Counted from the first letter of the stretch, positions 44,876 to 54,847 are shown. The stretch is DNA of 64,000 bases from Gemmatimonas sp. (GCA_023910675.1 JAAVWC010000006.1:102992-166991), one strand, 5' to 3'. The notes: generated by a model from the sequence alone, not told the origin. Numbers and translations are program-made.

Positions 44876-46105
44876 ATGTCAGATTTCGCGCTCGTTCGTC
44901 AGCCCGTCTTTGGCGGCACCGGCTCACTCCTCGGCTATGAGATCCGTTTCCAGGATGCCGACGGGCCGGGCTCCTTTGCACAGTGCTTCCTGAACGGCAC
45001 CTTCGACCTGATCCGCAACCGCATGCCGGCATTCATCGCCTGCACGCGCGATCAGCTCGTAGCCGATGCGTATCTGGTGGCGGAGCCCGGGTCGCTCATC
45101 ATCATGCTGCCGCCGTCGCTCACCCCGGATGACGAGGTGAACGACGCCATCGCGCGTGTGATCGGCGCCGGCGGCGTACTCGCGCTCGACGCCGTGAGCA
45201 CGGAGCCCGCTGCGGCCGAGGCGTTTCTGCCGCAGGTCTCGTGGGTGCGCATCGATTCGCGTAGCGGTGAACCGGCCACGATCAACGCGATCTGCGACCG
45301 CGTGACGCGCGGACTGGGCAAGGCCGGTCCGCGGCTCGTCGCGTCGCACGTCGAAGATCTCAATCAGTACGAAGCCACGCTCGAACGCGGCTTCGACGGG
45401 TTTCAGGGCACCTTCTTCAGTCGCCCCGAGCCGCTCCCCGCAGCCGACATGCCGCAGAGCACCGTGGCGGCAATGCGCCTCATGGGCCTCGCGCGCGACC
45501 AGAATATCAGCGACGGCCAGCTCGAACAGGTGATTGCCACCGATCCCGTACTCACCTTCCAGCTACTGCGTCTCGTGAACAGCGCGGCGCTCGGCGGACG
45601 GGGCGTGGCGAGCATCAGCCAGGCGCTCCGTCTCATTGGCCGCAACGCCTTCCTCCGTTGGCTGGCCGTCGCGGTGGCGGCCGCGCGCACGAGCAAGAAC
45701 GGCGTCGATCGGGAACTGGTGCGTCAGGCCGTCGAACGCGGCCGGTTGTGCGAACAGCTCTCCGGTGGCGGCCGCGATTCGGGCACGCTTTTCCTCGTGG
45801 GCCTCTTTTCGCTCCTCGACGCCGTGTTCCGCATGCCGCTCCCCGAAATTCTGGAGCGCGTCGTGCTCAGCGCCGACGCCAACGAAGCGCTCATCGATCG
45901 CACCGGCCCGTACGCCGACGCGATCAACTTCGTCGAGTCGTACGAGCTCGGGCTGTTCGAGAACGCCACTGAAATCGCGAAGGAGATGGGTGTCGACCCC
46001 GCCAAACTTGGCGAGTTCTATACCAACGCGATCACGTGGACGGCCGATGCCCTCGGGGCCGCGCTGGAGAGTCAGGACGCGGCGCCCGCGCGCAAGGCCA
46101 GTTGA
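44876..46105 (+). CDS. EAL-like/HDOD signalling protein (YuxH type)
   Basis: 409 residues. Residues 1-195 resemble a degenerate EAL domain (VRQPVFGGTGSLLGYEIRFQ, GFDGFQGTFFSRP); the catalytic Glu of the EAL motif is not obvious, so c-di-GMP hydrolysis is unlikely. Residues 200-400 are HDOD (GQLEQVIATDPVLTFQLLRL, VNSAALGGRGVASISQALRL, IGRNAFLRWLAV). Such proteins act in motility or cell-cycle signalling. Confidence 0.85.
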   Translation: MSDFALVRQPVFGGTGSLLGYEIRFQDADGPGSFAQCFLNGTFDLIRNRMPAFIACTRDQLVADAYLVAEPGSLIIMLPPSLTPDDEVNDAIARVIGAGGVLALDAVSTEPAAAEAFLPQVSWVRIDSRSGEPATINAICDRVTRGLGKAGPRLVASHVEDLNQYEATLERGFDGFQGTFFSRPEPLPAADMPQSTVAAMRLMGLARDQNISDGQLEQVIATDPVLTFQLLRLVNSAALGGRGVASISQALRLIGRNAFLRWLAVAVAAARTSKNGVDRELVRQAVERGRLCEQLSGGGRDSGTLFLVGLFSLLDAVFRMPLPEILERVVLSADANEALIDRTGPYADAINFVESYELGLFENATEIAKEMGVDPAKLGEFYTNAITWTADALGAALESQDAAPARKAS

Positions 46106-46186
46106 ATCGGCCTGCTGGCGGAGCCCCCTGCCGTCTGATGGGCGACAGGCGTAAACCGTTGGCGCGCTCAGATCGTCCAACGTGGT

Positions 46187-47191
46187 ATGACCATCTGACG
46201 TAGCGTCTCGTGGTGCCTGCTCCTCTGCGTCGTAACGGGGACCGCCTGCACGGGCGGTACTTCGCTTACCGCCCCGTCTGACCCGGAGGCGACGGTCTTC
46301 GACACGAGCGATGTCGATCAGTTCTGGCGCGCGTGGGACAACGGCGGGCGCGCAGGGAGCGCCGACGCATTTCAGCGCCGGTACCTCGACTCAGCATCGA
46401 CGGGACTGCGGGAGTTCATCCCGCTCCGGTCCGGAGCCGCGTCGTCACTCGTATCGGCCACCCGGAATGCGCCTCGCTATTTCGACGCGCTGCAGGCGTG
46501 GTGGAAGTCAGAGTCACGCAACGCGCTGGCACTGTCGATCATCCGGCAAAACAACCGACGGCTGTCGGCGTTGTATCCGCAGGCCACGTTCCCGCCCATC
46601 ACGCTGCTCGTTGGACGGTTCAGCACGGGTGGTACGGTGAACAACGGGCGCATCTTCATCGGCTTCGAGTTCTTCGGCACCGATGCCGGCGCGCCGCTGG
46701 ATGAGCTCAATGGCTTTGGGCGGGCCAACCAGAAATCGTTTGCGCGCGACTTGCCTACGTTGGTCGCTCACGAGCATTCGCATTTCCTGTCGTCGCGAGC
46801 GGGGTCCCGCGCCGGCCGCAGCGGCGCGCCCATGCTGCACACGGCCCTCAACGAGGGAGTCGGGGAACTTGTCGCCGAGTTGGTAGCTGGCGCCCCCATC
46901 TTTCGAGGGTTCTACGTCGGCTGGCAGCAACGCGAGCGTGAATTCTGGGAAGCTTTCGATCGGGAACGCACCAGCACCGACATCAGCCGCTGGCTCTACA
47001 ATCAGGGCAATGCCACCGACGCGTGGCCGGGAGATCTGGGGTACTTCATGGGGTACCGTATTGCGCAGGCGTACTACCTGCGCGCGACCGACAAGACGGC
47101 GGCGCTGCGCGATCTCATTGCCCTGCGTGATCCCGACGCGCTGTACGCGGCGAGCGGGTACCGTGGCAGTGGACCGCCCATCGTTCCCTGA
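46187..47191 (+). pseudogene. DUF2268-like metalloprotease lipoprotein with TGA at codon 4
   Basis: ATG at 46187 is followed by ACC ATC and then TGA (46196-46198); after it the same frame runs unbroken to 47191. Without the stop it would encode a lipoprotein signal (RSVSWCLLLCVVTGTAC) and a 334-residue protein. The catalytic helix is PTLVAHEHSHFLSS (HExxH), with LNEGVGELVAELVAG (third ligand Glu) and YFMGYRIAQAYY as in DUF2268 putative Zn proteases. No ATG, GTG or TTG follows the TGA before the signal, so expression needs readthrough, a rare start, or a base error. Confidence 0.75.
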
Positions 47192-47194
47192 AAG

Positions 47195-47230
47195 CAGGAG
47201 GTGTCGGCGGACTCTCCGCCGAGGCCACCC
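47195..47230. terminator. Bidirectional terminator
   Basis: Stem TCGGCGGA-CTC-TCCGCCGA (47204-47222) extended by ggaggtg/ccaccctcc, between the convergent DUF2268 and vapC genes. Confidence 0.7.
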
Positions 47231-47238
47231 TCCTATTC

Positions 47239-47664
47239 TCAGTCGGGACGACGCCACCTCACTCCCGGAAATCGGGCATAGTCGGTGTCGTCGCTGAGCA
47301 TTTCGCACGAGTGCTCCATCGCCAAGGCGGCGATCCACGCGGCAGGAACCATATTCCCTACCGCGCGCGAAGTGCTGAGGAACGACAAGAAGAGCTCCCA
47401 ATGCCGAGGGCCCGGCTGAAGCACAATGGCGTTGAGCGAGTCACGAAGGGCGCGCACGAATGACACGGCCAGCGGCAGTGGCGTGGGTGGCGTGAAGACG
47501 CGCGGATGCGTGAGGACACGGATGGCGCCGCTCAGCACGGGCTCGCATAACCCGAATGGCTCGGGCGAATTCCGGAGTTTTTCTATGCACCGTCCCATGA
47601 CTGCGTGAACGGGTGCATCGGTGCGCATGGCGCCAACCAACACGTTTACGTCGAGCAGGTACAC
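47239..47664 (-). CDS. vapC: VapC-type PIN-domain ribonuclease toxin
   Basis: 141 residues. LLDVNVLVGAMRTDAPVHAV holds the first catalytic Asp; FGLCEPVLSGAIRVLTHPRV holds the Glu; the late acidic cluster is MLSDDTDYARFPGVRWRRP. These are the Mg-binding residues of PIN nucleases. It is encoded 23 bases after its RHH antitoxin gene. Confidence 0.88.
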   Translation of the reverse strand: MYLLDVNVLVGAMRTDAPVHAVMGRCIEKLRNSPEPFGLCEPVLSGAIRVLTHPRVFTPPTPLPLAVSFVRALRDSLNAIVLQPGPRHWELFLSFLSTSRAVGNMVPAAWIAALAMEHSCEMLSDDTDYARFPGVRWRRPD

Positions 47665-47687
47665 GCGCTATACCGTTGGGCGCACGT

Positions 47688-47927
47688 TCACAGCGCATCC
47701 ATGTGGTCGAGCAGCGCACCATTGCTGGAGAGATCTACGCCGGCCTGCAGACCGCTTCCACCATACGTGGGAAGCGGTTCGGCCACGCGGCGAGGCGCCG
47801 TGCCACGCTGAAGCTCGAAGCGCAGCGCGTCGCTCAAAAGCTGGGTGAACGTGCGACCGGTTTGCGCGGCGTATACCTGCGCCTGCTCCAGCAGGTCGTC
47901 GGGGAGCCGAACGGTAGTTCTCGACAT
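47688..47927 (-). CDS. vapB: VapB-type RHH antitoxin
   Basis: 79 residues. RTTVRLPDDLLEQAQVYAAQ and TGRTFTQLLSDALRFEL form a ribbon-helix-helix DNA-binding domain; the C-terminal LPTYGGSGLQAGVDLSSNGA is the toxin-binding tail seen in VapB partners of PIN toxins. The start codon lies within the operator repeats. Confidence 0.85.
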   Translation of the reverse strand: MSRTTVRLPDDLLEQAQVYAAQTGRTFTQLLSDALRFELQRGTAPRRVAEPLPTYGGSGLQAGVDLSSNGALLDHMDAL

Positions 47928-47952
47928 ACAATATGTCTATACAACGACATAT
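47923..47952 (-). promoter_or_regulatory. VapB operator: three ATATGTC half sites
   Basis: GACATA-CAA-TATGTC (47923-47937) and ATATGTC-TATACAAC-GACATAT (47931-47952) share the middle half site, giving three alternating half sites over the vapB start. RHH repressors bind such arrays in toxin-antitoxin autoregulation. Confidence 0.65.
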
Positions 47953-47968
47953 CGTATATCAATCTTCG

Positions 47969-48567
47969 TTACTGCTGCCGCATCTCCCTCACCGCCCGGT
48001 TCACCACCGTCGCGCCGGTCACGATGCCAACGCGCGTGACCATGAACAACTGCCCCTTGTGTGCACTCTTGCGTTCGGGGCGCCACGTCAGGCTGAGCGC
48101 ACTCGCGGCCACGATGGCGCCCAGCAACGGCACGTTGGGGCGGCGCTCGCCGGCGTGGTTGCGGGCCACGAACGTGCTCTGCCACCCGCACCGCGTGGCC
48201 GCCGCCGCACGCACCCGGAACGCTCCGGCACCGCGCGCGCGGGCACTCCGGCGTGCTGTTCTCCCAGCCCGTGACACGCTCCAGCCCCAGTCGCAGGCAC
48301 TTCTTCCGACACGGCGAGGCCCACCTGATCACTCAGGCGGTTGCCGTATCCCTGCCAGGTGCTGCCCCATCCTTCGGGTATGCCCAGCAGTTGCGTCCAG
48401 GTCGCGGCGCTCACTGCGCCTAGCGCCATGGCGCGGTAGCGCAGGGCCACGGGATCGGGTCTAGCTCCTGCACTAACGCTATCCTGTGCCAATGACGGCG
48501 CTGGAGTGATGCTGGCAATTCCCAGGGCCAACACGGCGAGCGCCCGTCGCCACCTCTTCCTGGGCAA
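47969..48567 (-). pseudogene. Frameshifted exported protein gene
   Basis: From TTG 48567 the frame gives a signal peptide (LAVLALGIASITPAPSLAQ) and TWQGYGNRLSDQVGLAVSEE. Homology-like sequence then continues in a second frame (LRLGLERVTGWENSTPECP) and a third (GWQSTFVARNHAGERRPNVP to the stop at 47969). Two single-base insertions around 48300 and 48245 would explain this. The family is not recognised. Confidence 0.6.
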
Positions 48568-48590
48568 CGTCCCGGACTGCGTGGTACCGC

Positions 48591-49166
48591 TCACCGCGCA
48601 GTAGCCGGAGGCAGTTGCTGCGGCCGTTCCGTGTAGGGTTGCGGTGCACCCGCCGTCAGCGCCAGGCGCACCCGCTCCGCCTGCCCCGCCGTCACCTCGA
48701 AGAGCACTGCAATCATGTTCGCCGTACGAATGGCCTCGAAGGGCGCCGTAGGCCACGCCCCTATGGAGTCGCGCGGCGGGGTGAGCCGAAGCTCGTCAAG
48801 CGATGCCGTGGCCTTGGCGCCCGTGAGTGAGTCGGCGAAGAAGAAGATCACCAGCTTGGCCGTCTTGCCGATCCGGTAGCGCGTTCCTCGCTCCGCGAAG
48901 TACGGGACGGTGATGCTGTCGATCACCTTGATGCCCATGCCCGCCTTGTTGATGCGGTCTTCCAGGTGACACGCGCGCCAGAGCCCGTCTCGCGGGCACG
49001 CGGAGTCGCTGGGCGTTGGCGGCCGCAGAACCGGCGCGTTGGCGACCGCCGAGCCCGTGGCCGGGGCGGGTGTATCGGCAGCACAGGCAGCAGCGGTGAG
49101 CGACATGAGCAGCAGCGCGCCGGCGCGCACCACGCGGCGGTACCGGCGGGAGAATGTACAGGGCAT
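48591..49166 (-). CDS. Small exported lipoprotein, unknown function
   Basis: 191 residues with lipobox LLLMSLTAAAC and an Ala/Pro-rich linker. The folded part has CPRDGLWRACHLEDRINKAG, VIDSITVPYFAERGTRYRIG and KLVIFFFADSLTGAKATASL. Two cysteines at about 57 and 66 could pair. No family recognised. It is upstream of the frameshifted exported-protein gene on the same strand and starts 24 bases from it. Confidence 0.65.
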   Translation of the reverse strand: MPCTFSRRYRRVVRAGALLLMSLTAAACAADTPAPATGSAVANAPVLRPPTPSDSACPRDGLWRACHLEDRINKAGMGIKVIDSITVPYFAERGTRYRIGKTAKLVIFFFADSLTGAKATASLDELRLTPPRDSIGAWPTAPFEAIRTANMIAVLFEVTAGQAERVRLALTAGAPQPYTERPQQLPPATAR

Positions 49167-49585
49167 GCTGCAAACTACTCGCGGTGCACGCGGCTCGTTC
49201 CGGGTGTGCTAGTACCAACGGAGGCTCCTGGCGGGTCAGGTGTGGCAAGACCCGCCGGGCGCGCCGCATGCCCAGGCTCCGCTGGCAATTCTCCTGGCAC
49301 TCGCTTCGCGACGCCACTGATCGAAGTAGCCGGGCTGATCGACTATTTCGGGCGCAGGGTGACGCGGTGATCGTTTCTTCGGCCGTGGCCCAGCGGGCCC
49401 CGTATGGGCCGAGGCGGTCGATCGGTTGGGCCCGTCCGGGCTCTTGGACGCACCCAATCCGATGCGATTCGATGCGGGTGAGCGAACATGGGCACGTCAC
49501 CCCCGGTGCGTTGGGTTGAGCCGTACCTCATCACGCTCAACCCAACGCGCGGGCGCGAGATCCGAAAAACGAGCCCGTATACCGG
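49167..49585. other. Intergenic stretch with no gene recognised
   Basis: About 420 bases between the lipoprotein gene start and the end of the TonB receptor remnant. I see no protein or RNA gene; the only clear structure is the inverted repeat at 49508-49548. It must contain the promoter of the lipoprotein gene. Confidence 0.6.
49508..49548 (-). terminator. Terminator-like hairpin after the TonB receptor remnant
   Basis: Perfect 13-base arms GCGTTGGGTTGAG and CTCAACCCAACGC around a 15-base loop, 38 bases past the end of the receptor frame. No clear T run follows, so it may be a rho-assisted terminator or a transcript-stabilising hairpin. Confidence 0.55.
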
Positions 49586-52186
49586 TCAATTCGACCGCGA
49601 CACCGACACACTCGACCCGTCTGCACTGAACCGATAGAATGGGCGCCGCGCCGGGTCGGCATCGAGCACCATGCTCACCATTTCGCGGATAAACTCCGGC
49701 AAGGCGCTGCTCTGGATGGGCGTAAGCTGGCGCTTCACCAGGTCTCGCTGCTGCCAGAACAGCTCCTCGTACCGCCGGTCGGCACGCCGCACCATCTCCA
49801 CGGCCGCGTCGGCGTCAAAGCGTCCCGGCAACGAGGCCAACGAATCCGGCAGCGCAGTGTAGATATCGCGCGCCTCGGACCGGAAGCCGGTGTCGGCCTT
49901 GGCAAACGCCTCGATTTGCGAGCGCGTCAGGAAAAGGGTGTCGGCGTGGTGCAGGATGACACTGTGCACACTGGAAATGCGACGCAGATAGCGCTGCACG
50001 ATGGATGTGGCGGGCGGACGTGTCCACGCGCCGTTGACCCGTACCGGCTCCATGCTGCGCGACATGTTTTGCGACGCCTCGGAGCGCGAGAGGTCCCAAG
50101 AGAAGTCCAGCGACAGACGAAATGGCGTGCGTGTCACGGTGCGCGCGGCCCGCGTTTCGCCGAAGCGCGGATTCACGCGATACTGGAAAGTACGAGTGCC
50201 GGCGTCAAAGCCACGAGGTACCAGAAGCACCGGGTCGGGTTCCGCATTCGCGCCCCAGCCCCGCAGGCGCTCGCCATGCAACAGGGCATCCAGCCCGCCC
50301 AATGGATTGCTGGCGTTGAGCGACAGGGTCGTGCGACGGCCCATGAAGCGCGACGGCACGCGCAGCTCCAATCGCGCATTCATGGAGTGGGTCCAGGGTC
50401 CCTCGCAGCTCTGCCGACCCACCACCCGCCCCGTCTGACGCGAGAGGCACTCCCGGATGCGCGGGGCCGCTCCATCGAGCAACATGGTAAAGTCGGCCTG
50501 CGCCTGTACGGCCTGCGGAATGGCCGCCCGATCGCCGCCCACTCCGTCGCCATCCACATCGCCGGCAATGAGGGGTGTGAATGGACGTCCCGACTGCACA
50601 CGCCAGAACAAGGTGAATACGCCCACCCGCGGCACGTTGGTACCGGCTTGCAGCAGAAACACGTGCCGCGCGTCGTTCACACCGCGCTCCCACTCCACGC
50701 GGGCAGGATCGCCCGCGTTGCCTCCGTCGAATCCACGATATTGCTGACGCACATGCTGCACGGTGTACGACCCCGAGAGAAAGCGTCCACCGGTGCGCAG
50801 CAGGTCTGGCGTCACGAACACGGTGGCCTGGGCGCCCTGCGATTCCAGGTCGTTGCGCAGCATGCGCACGGCACCAAATGCGTTGCTGCGCCGACTCGCC
50901 GCCGCCGAGACGGCGCCCGTGGCCGGGTCGATGCTCGACAGCGGCACGAACACCGGACGTCCATCGTCACCCAGCGTGAAGCGCGACGCGTTCGTGAAGT
51001 TCGCGTCGATGCTGCTGGATTGGCCCAGATTGCGCGCCCCAACTGCCTCGGCGCGCAGCAACCAGATGCCCACCGCGCCCGACCAGTTGAGTGTGGCCCG
51101 CCAACTGCGCGCGGCATCGGAGCGCGGATCCAGAACCTGCACGCCCGGTGCCCGCTGCGCGAGGGCGCCGCCGCCATCGCGGCAGGCATCGGGAATGCTC
51201 GCCTCACCGCCTGCGGCGTAACTCCCCCATGACGGGGTGGGCGCCGCTGCGCCCACACAAAAGATCGACACGTTGCTGCCAGGCAGCCCCGTGTTGGCGG
51301 CGGCGTTGGCCACAGCACCCGGACGATACGGGTCTCGAAACAAGCCAATACCACCGCGGACGATGTTGGTGCTGGGCTTGATGAAGGTGCCCATCTCCGA
51401 GCGATTGATGCCCGTGGAGATGGGGCGATTGGCCAAGGGACGCCAGGTGAAGCCCAGCCTCGGGCTGGGCGATGCTCGCACTGGCGTCACGTCATTGCGC
51501 ACGCCCAGCGCCTGCTCGAGCGCAATGTTGCGCGCGGGCGCGTTGCCGAACGCGCTGCCCTCGAGCCGCAGGCCATAGAGCAATTGAAACTGCCGCGAGG
51601 GCGCCCAGCGATGCGCGACGGCCAGTGCCCCATTCCACGCCGATCCCACACGCGCCTGCTCGCCCAGCGTGCGAGAGAACCATGCAGGCTGGTTGGCGGC
51701 AAAGTCGGCAAGACTGTTGAAGCTATAACTGCCATAGGCGTTGGGACGTGCCACGGCGTCGAGGCCATCACCGCGCACCCAGGCAATCGCGCGGAATCGG
51801 TGGCGCGTGCCACGCGCCACCCATGCCCACTCGCTCGCGGCCTCGGTGGTCCAAGCGATCTCCGACCGATCGGCGTTCGTGGCGCCACCGGTGGTGATGA
51901 AGGCGAGATCGTCGTCACCTGACGCGCCGAGTCCGCTCATGAGCACCGTGGCCTGCGGCAACACCCACTCGGCGGCGCCATCCCGCGTGCTGCGTGTGTA
52001 GGACAGACGATTCTCGTTGTACACAGTGCGTTGGCGCCCCACATAGTGCTGATGCATGAGTCCGAACGACATCGCCGAAGACGAACCACGCGCCAGCGTG
52101 CTGCCGGTACCAAGGGTCTGCGCGCCCAGGCCGCGATCTCGCCCCGCGCTCAGCAGCGAGGTGAGGGCCAGCACACGGGTGGTGTG
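49586..52186 (-). pseudogene. TonB-dependent receptor, beheaded by an IS3 element
   Basis: About 865 residues of receptor sequence remain: HTTRVLALTSLLSAGRDRGL, then SFNSLADFAANQPAWFSRTL and the barrel strands to near residue FRLSLDFSWDLSRSEASQNM, plus a C-terminal helical region of about 130 residues. The signal peptide, plug and early barrel are missing; the frame begins inside the IS3 element (an artificial ORF start at 52528). The lost N-terminal part is not found on the far side of the element, so the insertion was accompanied by a deletion. Confidence 0.85.
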
Positions 52187-52223
52187 GTAATCCCCCCACT
52201 TGTAGGGGGCGCCAGAAGTGGAG

Positions 52224-53051
52224 CTATGCTGCGAGTGCCAACTCCATAGATGGGGTGATGCCACCCAAGGCCATATTAGGGCGTTCGTTGTTCTACGTCC
52301 AGAGCCAGCGCGTTGCCGATTCTTGCACGGCTTCAATGCTGTCGAAGAGCGTCTGCGCCAGCCAATCGTAGCGCACCGTCCGGTTGTAGCGTTCGATGTA
52401 CGCGTTCTGTTGCGGTTGCCCTGGCTGAATGAAGTCGAGCCGAATGCCGCGCGTCTTCGCCCACTGCTGCACGGTTCCACTGATGTACGCGGGACCGTTG
52501 TCGCAGCGAATGATGGCTGGTACGCCACGCCATTCGATCAGCTGGTCGAGCGCGCGGACGACGCGGATGGCTGGCAGCGACAGATCCGCCTCGATGATGA
52601 GCCCTTCGCGATTAAAGTCGTCCAGGACGTTGAAGAGCCGGAAGCTGCGACCGTCGGATAGTTGATCGTGCATGAAGTCCATCGACCATACCAGGTTGGG
52701 TTTGTCCGGCACGGCCAACGGCTGTGGCGTCTCCCGCACGAGCCGCTGCCGCGGCTTGATCCGGAGGGTGAGTTCGAGCGCCCGATACACGCGGTAGACC
52801 CGTTTGTGATTCCACGCGCATTGCTTCACGTTGCGGAGATACAGGAAGCACAACCCGAATCCCCACGTGCGATACGTGGTGGTGAGGCGCACGAGCCAGT
52901 CCGCGACCTCGGCGTCCTCGTCGACACGGCGGCCCTGGTGCCGGTAGCAGGTCTCGCTGATGCCGAACGTGCTACAGGCATGTTGGATAGTCGTACGCTG
53001 CGTTTGGACCGCGTGCTGGGCCAGCGCGCGTCGCTGCGCCGGCCTCACCAT
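52224..53051 (-). pseudogene. IS3 transposase OrfB with a premature TAG
   Basis: The frame codes for the HTH_21 and rve integrase core: DDE residues in [23 protein letters not shown] and [16 protein letters not shown]. At 52293-52295 TAG replaces the Tyr codon in the conserved WTYNxxRPN motif; sequence NNERPNMALGGITPSMELAL continues to a second stop at 52224. Fusion to OrfA by -1 frameshifting is the norm in this family. The copy is probably inactive or weakened. Confidence 0.85.
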
Positions 53052-53311
53052 TGTTTTGCCAAGGACTCCCGCAGCAGGTCCGCGCTCAGCTGGGCATCAC
53101 CGTACAGCTTCTTCAGCCGCCGGTTTTCGTCCTCGAGCTCCTTCATGCGGGTCATCAACGACACGTCCATGCCGCCAAACTTCGACCGCCACTTGGAAAA
53201 GGTGGCGTTACTGATGCCGTGCGTGCGGCACAGCTCGGGCACCGGGGTGCCGCCCTCCGCCTCCTTCAGGACCGCGATAATCTGGCTGTCGGTAAACCGC
53301 GATGTCTTCAT
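53045..53311 (-). CDS. IS3 transposase OrfA
   Basis: 88 residues: [40 protein letters not shown] (HTH) and a leucine-zipper-like [20 protein letters not shown]. This is the IS407-type OrfA that binds the element ends. It overlaps OrfB by 7 bases. Confidence 0.92.
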   Translation of the reverse strand: MKTSRFTDSQIIAVLKEAEGGTPVPELCRTHGISNATFSKWRSKFGGMDVSLMTRMKELEDENRRLKKLYGDAQLSADLLRESLAKQW

Positions 53312-53432
53312 GGGAACCTCCTCGGGTCAGTGTACGAGAAAATTCCACTTTTGGCGACCATGCTTTTCCGGGGGGATTACCCACCGAAGTCAGAACTAGC
53401 TGCTTTCCATAAGTCCCTCCTGCATTTTGTGG

Positions 53433-54527
53433 TTATCGGAGCTCAGAAGGAATCGCGGCTCTTGCAACCGCTGGCCAAGGGGTATCGGTGCCAATCAGCA
53501 AACTTGAACGGTCCTGAGCCATCGCCACGAAAGACGCGTCGCGGTCGAGCGCGAACTCACCAAGGAAGCGCCCTTCCCAGTCGAATGCGTGAATGAGTCT
53601 GGCGCCATAGCGCTTCTCGTCGTCGCGCGCGCCACTGAACAGCGCATAGATCCTCGACGACGTAGCCGTAACGCCGACGTAGGCATTTTCACTGGAGTCC
53701 TCCCACTTGAACCGATTTTGAGGAGGGACGAATCGATAGGTGGCGGTTGCCTTCCTCGGACCATGCACTCTCACGAATGTCCGAGTGCGAAGATCGATGA
53801 TGTCCAAGTCAGACGTCATCAGATACGCGAGTACCACTTTGGACGCCGACGGCTGGTTCGTCGCCATGGCGCTGACGTTCAGGAGCCTGCGCGCCGTGGG
53901 ATTGCTAACTTCTGGAGGCCCGAAAGGAGCCGTCAAGGTGAATGAGCCTGATACTTCGCCGTCTCGGCGAATGCGAATAAGCGACACGTCAGCCGAGATA
54001 GGGTTGGCGAGAAAGCCATCACCATCTGGTATCACGCCAGCGAGAGACCCCGCATGCTTTAACGATACGGTGCGCCCAACCTCCTTCAGGTTGCGGATGT
54101 CAAACCAGGCAATCCGTCGGAGATTGAAGTCGTACACACCAATTGCGTTGCTGTCCGGCGATGAAAAGACACTGGCAGGGTAAAGCACCTCTCCTGGGCC
54201 ACTCCCCTGACGGGCGCCCGAGTGCGTCAGGTTCCGTGATTCCGCCGAGAACCGGAACAGGTGCGGGCTCGTGCGGCTGTCGGCGGCAACCAAGGCCCCT
54301 CGCCGTTCCACTGCTCCCGTCAAACGAGCGAACAGCTCCGCATCTCCGTACAGACTACTCGCGCGTACGATCGTTTTGGCGGGCGGAGTACGAATGCGCG
54401 CGGTCGTGACTTCGCGCACCATTCGGAGCTGGACAGCGGAATCCACGTATCCACCCGTGGCCGCTTGCCGCCCGCTGAACATGTGCGCCAGCAGCAGAAG
54501 AACAGGCGATAAACTGAAGATATTCAC
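53433..54527 (-). CDS. Exported six-bladed-propeller-like protein
   Basis: 364 residues from GTG 54527, which has GGAG five bases upstream; the open frame extends to 54722 but that part is in AT-rich spacer. A signal-like helix (FSLSPVLLLLAHMFSG) is followed by repeats of the type LFRFSAESRNLTHSGARQGS, GPGEVLYPASVFSSPDSNAI, VYDFNLRRIAWFDI and RLIHAFDWEGRFLGEFALDR. These resemble the BF3886-like six-bladed beta-propellers common near TonB systems. No catalytic residues are assigned. It lies just beyond the IS3 element, so its original neighbour was probably the damaged TonB receptor gene. Confidence 0.7.
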   Translation of the reverse strand: MNIFSLSPVLLLLAHMFSGRQAATGGYVDSAVQLRMVREVTTARIRTPPAKTIVRASSLYGDAELFARLTGAVERRGALVAADSRTSPHLFRFSAESRNLTHSGARQGSGPGEVLYPASVFSSPDSNAIGVYDFNLRRIAWFDIRNLKEVGRTVSLKHAGSLAGVIPDGDGFLANPISADVSLIRIRRDGEVSGSFTLTAPFGPPEVSNPTARRLLNVSAMATNQPSASKVVLAYLMTSDLDIIDLRTRTFVRVHGPRKATATYRFVPPQNRFKWEDSSENAYVGVTATSSRIYALFSGARDDEKRYGARLIHAFDWEGRFLGEFALDRDASFVAMAQDRSSLLIGTDTPWPAVARAAIPSELR

Positions 54528-54847
54528 ATGAGCTCCGAGCTTTTGCCAGGCGGAAGTTCCATTAGGCCCTACCGCGGCATGCTTATTCATCAAGTCAAAT
54601 ATTGTCAAGCTCAACCGTACGATCAAAAACTGCGTCTTCCGAAGTCGCCATCGTTTTCGGTTTAGTTTTGGTATTGCGACTGATGTTGTCATGTTGATAC
54701 CAAATTTGTGCATTCCATGCACATTTCTCCCGTCACCCCACCGCTGCCGCCTTGGTTTGGGTTCCGAACGCGACCATATTTCTGCGTGTCTTGCACAAAA
54801 TCGGCGACAGCACAGCGCAGTCGCCTGAACTTCTTTCCGCCCCGTCC
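54528..54847. other. Divergent intergenic region, AT-rich
   Basis: 320 bases between the propeller-like gene and the glutamine synthetase gene. It is clearly richer in A and T than its neighbours and contains no recognisable gene. It carries the two inverted repeats listed at 54667-54723 and must hold both divergent promoters. Confidence 0.6.
54667..54723 (+). promoter_or_regulatory. glnN: Inverted repeats upstream of glutamine synthetase
   Basis: TTTGGTAT (54667-54674) pairs with ATACCAAA (54697-54704), and a perfect palindrome TGTGCAT-TCC-ATGCACA lies at 54707-54723, 125 bases before the glutamine synthetase ATG. They are good candidates for binding sites of a nitrogen or global regulator. 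Confidence 0.45.

Larger units (their letters stand above)
52187..53383 (-). mobile_element. IS3-family element (IS407-like group)
   Basis: About 1.2 kb. Ends share GGTAATCCCCCC followed about 15 bases later by CGCCAGAAGTGGA (left) and CGCCAAAAGTGGA (right, reversed). Two overlapping transposase frames lie between. The flanks do not show a clear target duplication, consistent with a rearrangement after insertion. Confidence 0.85.
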
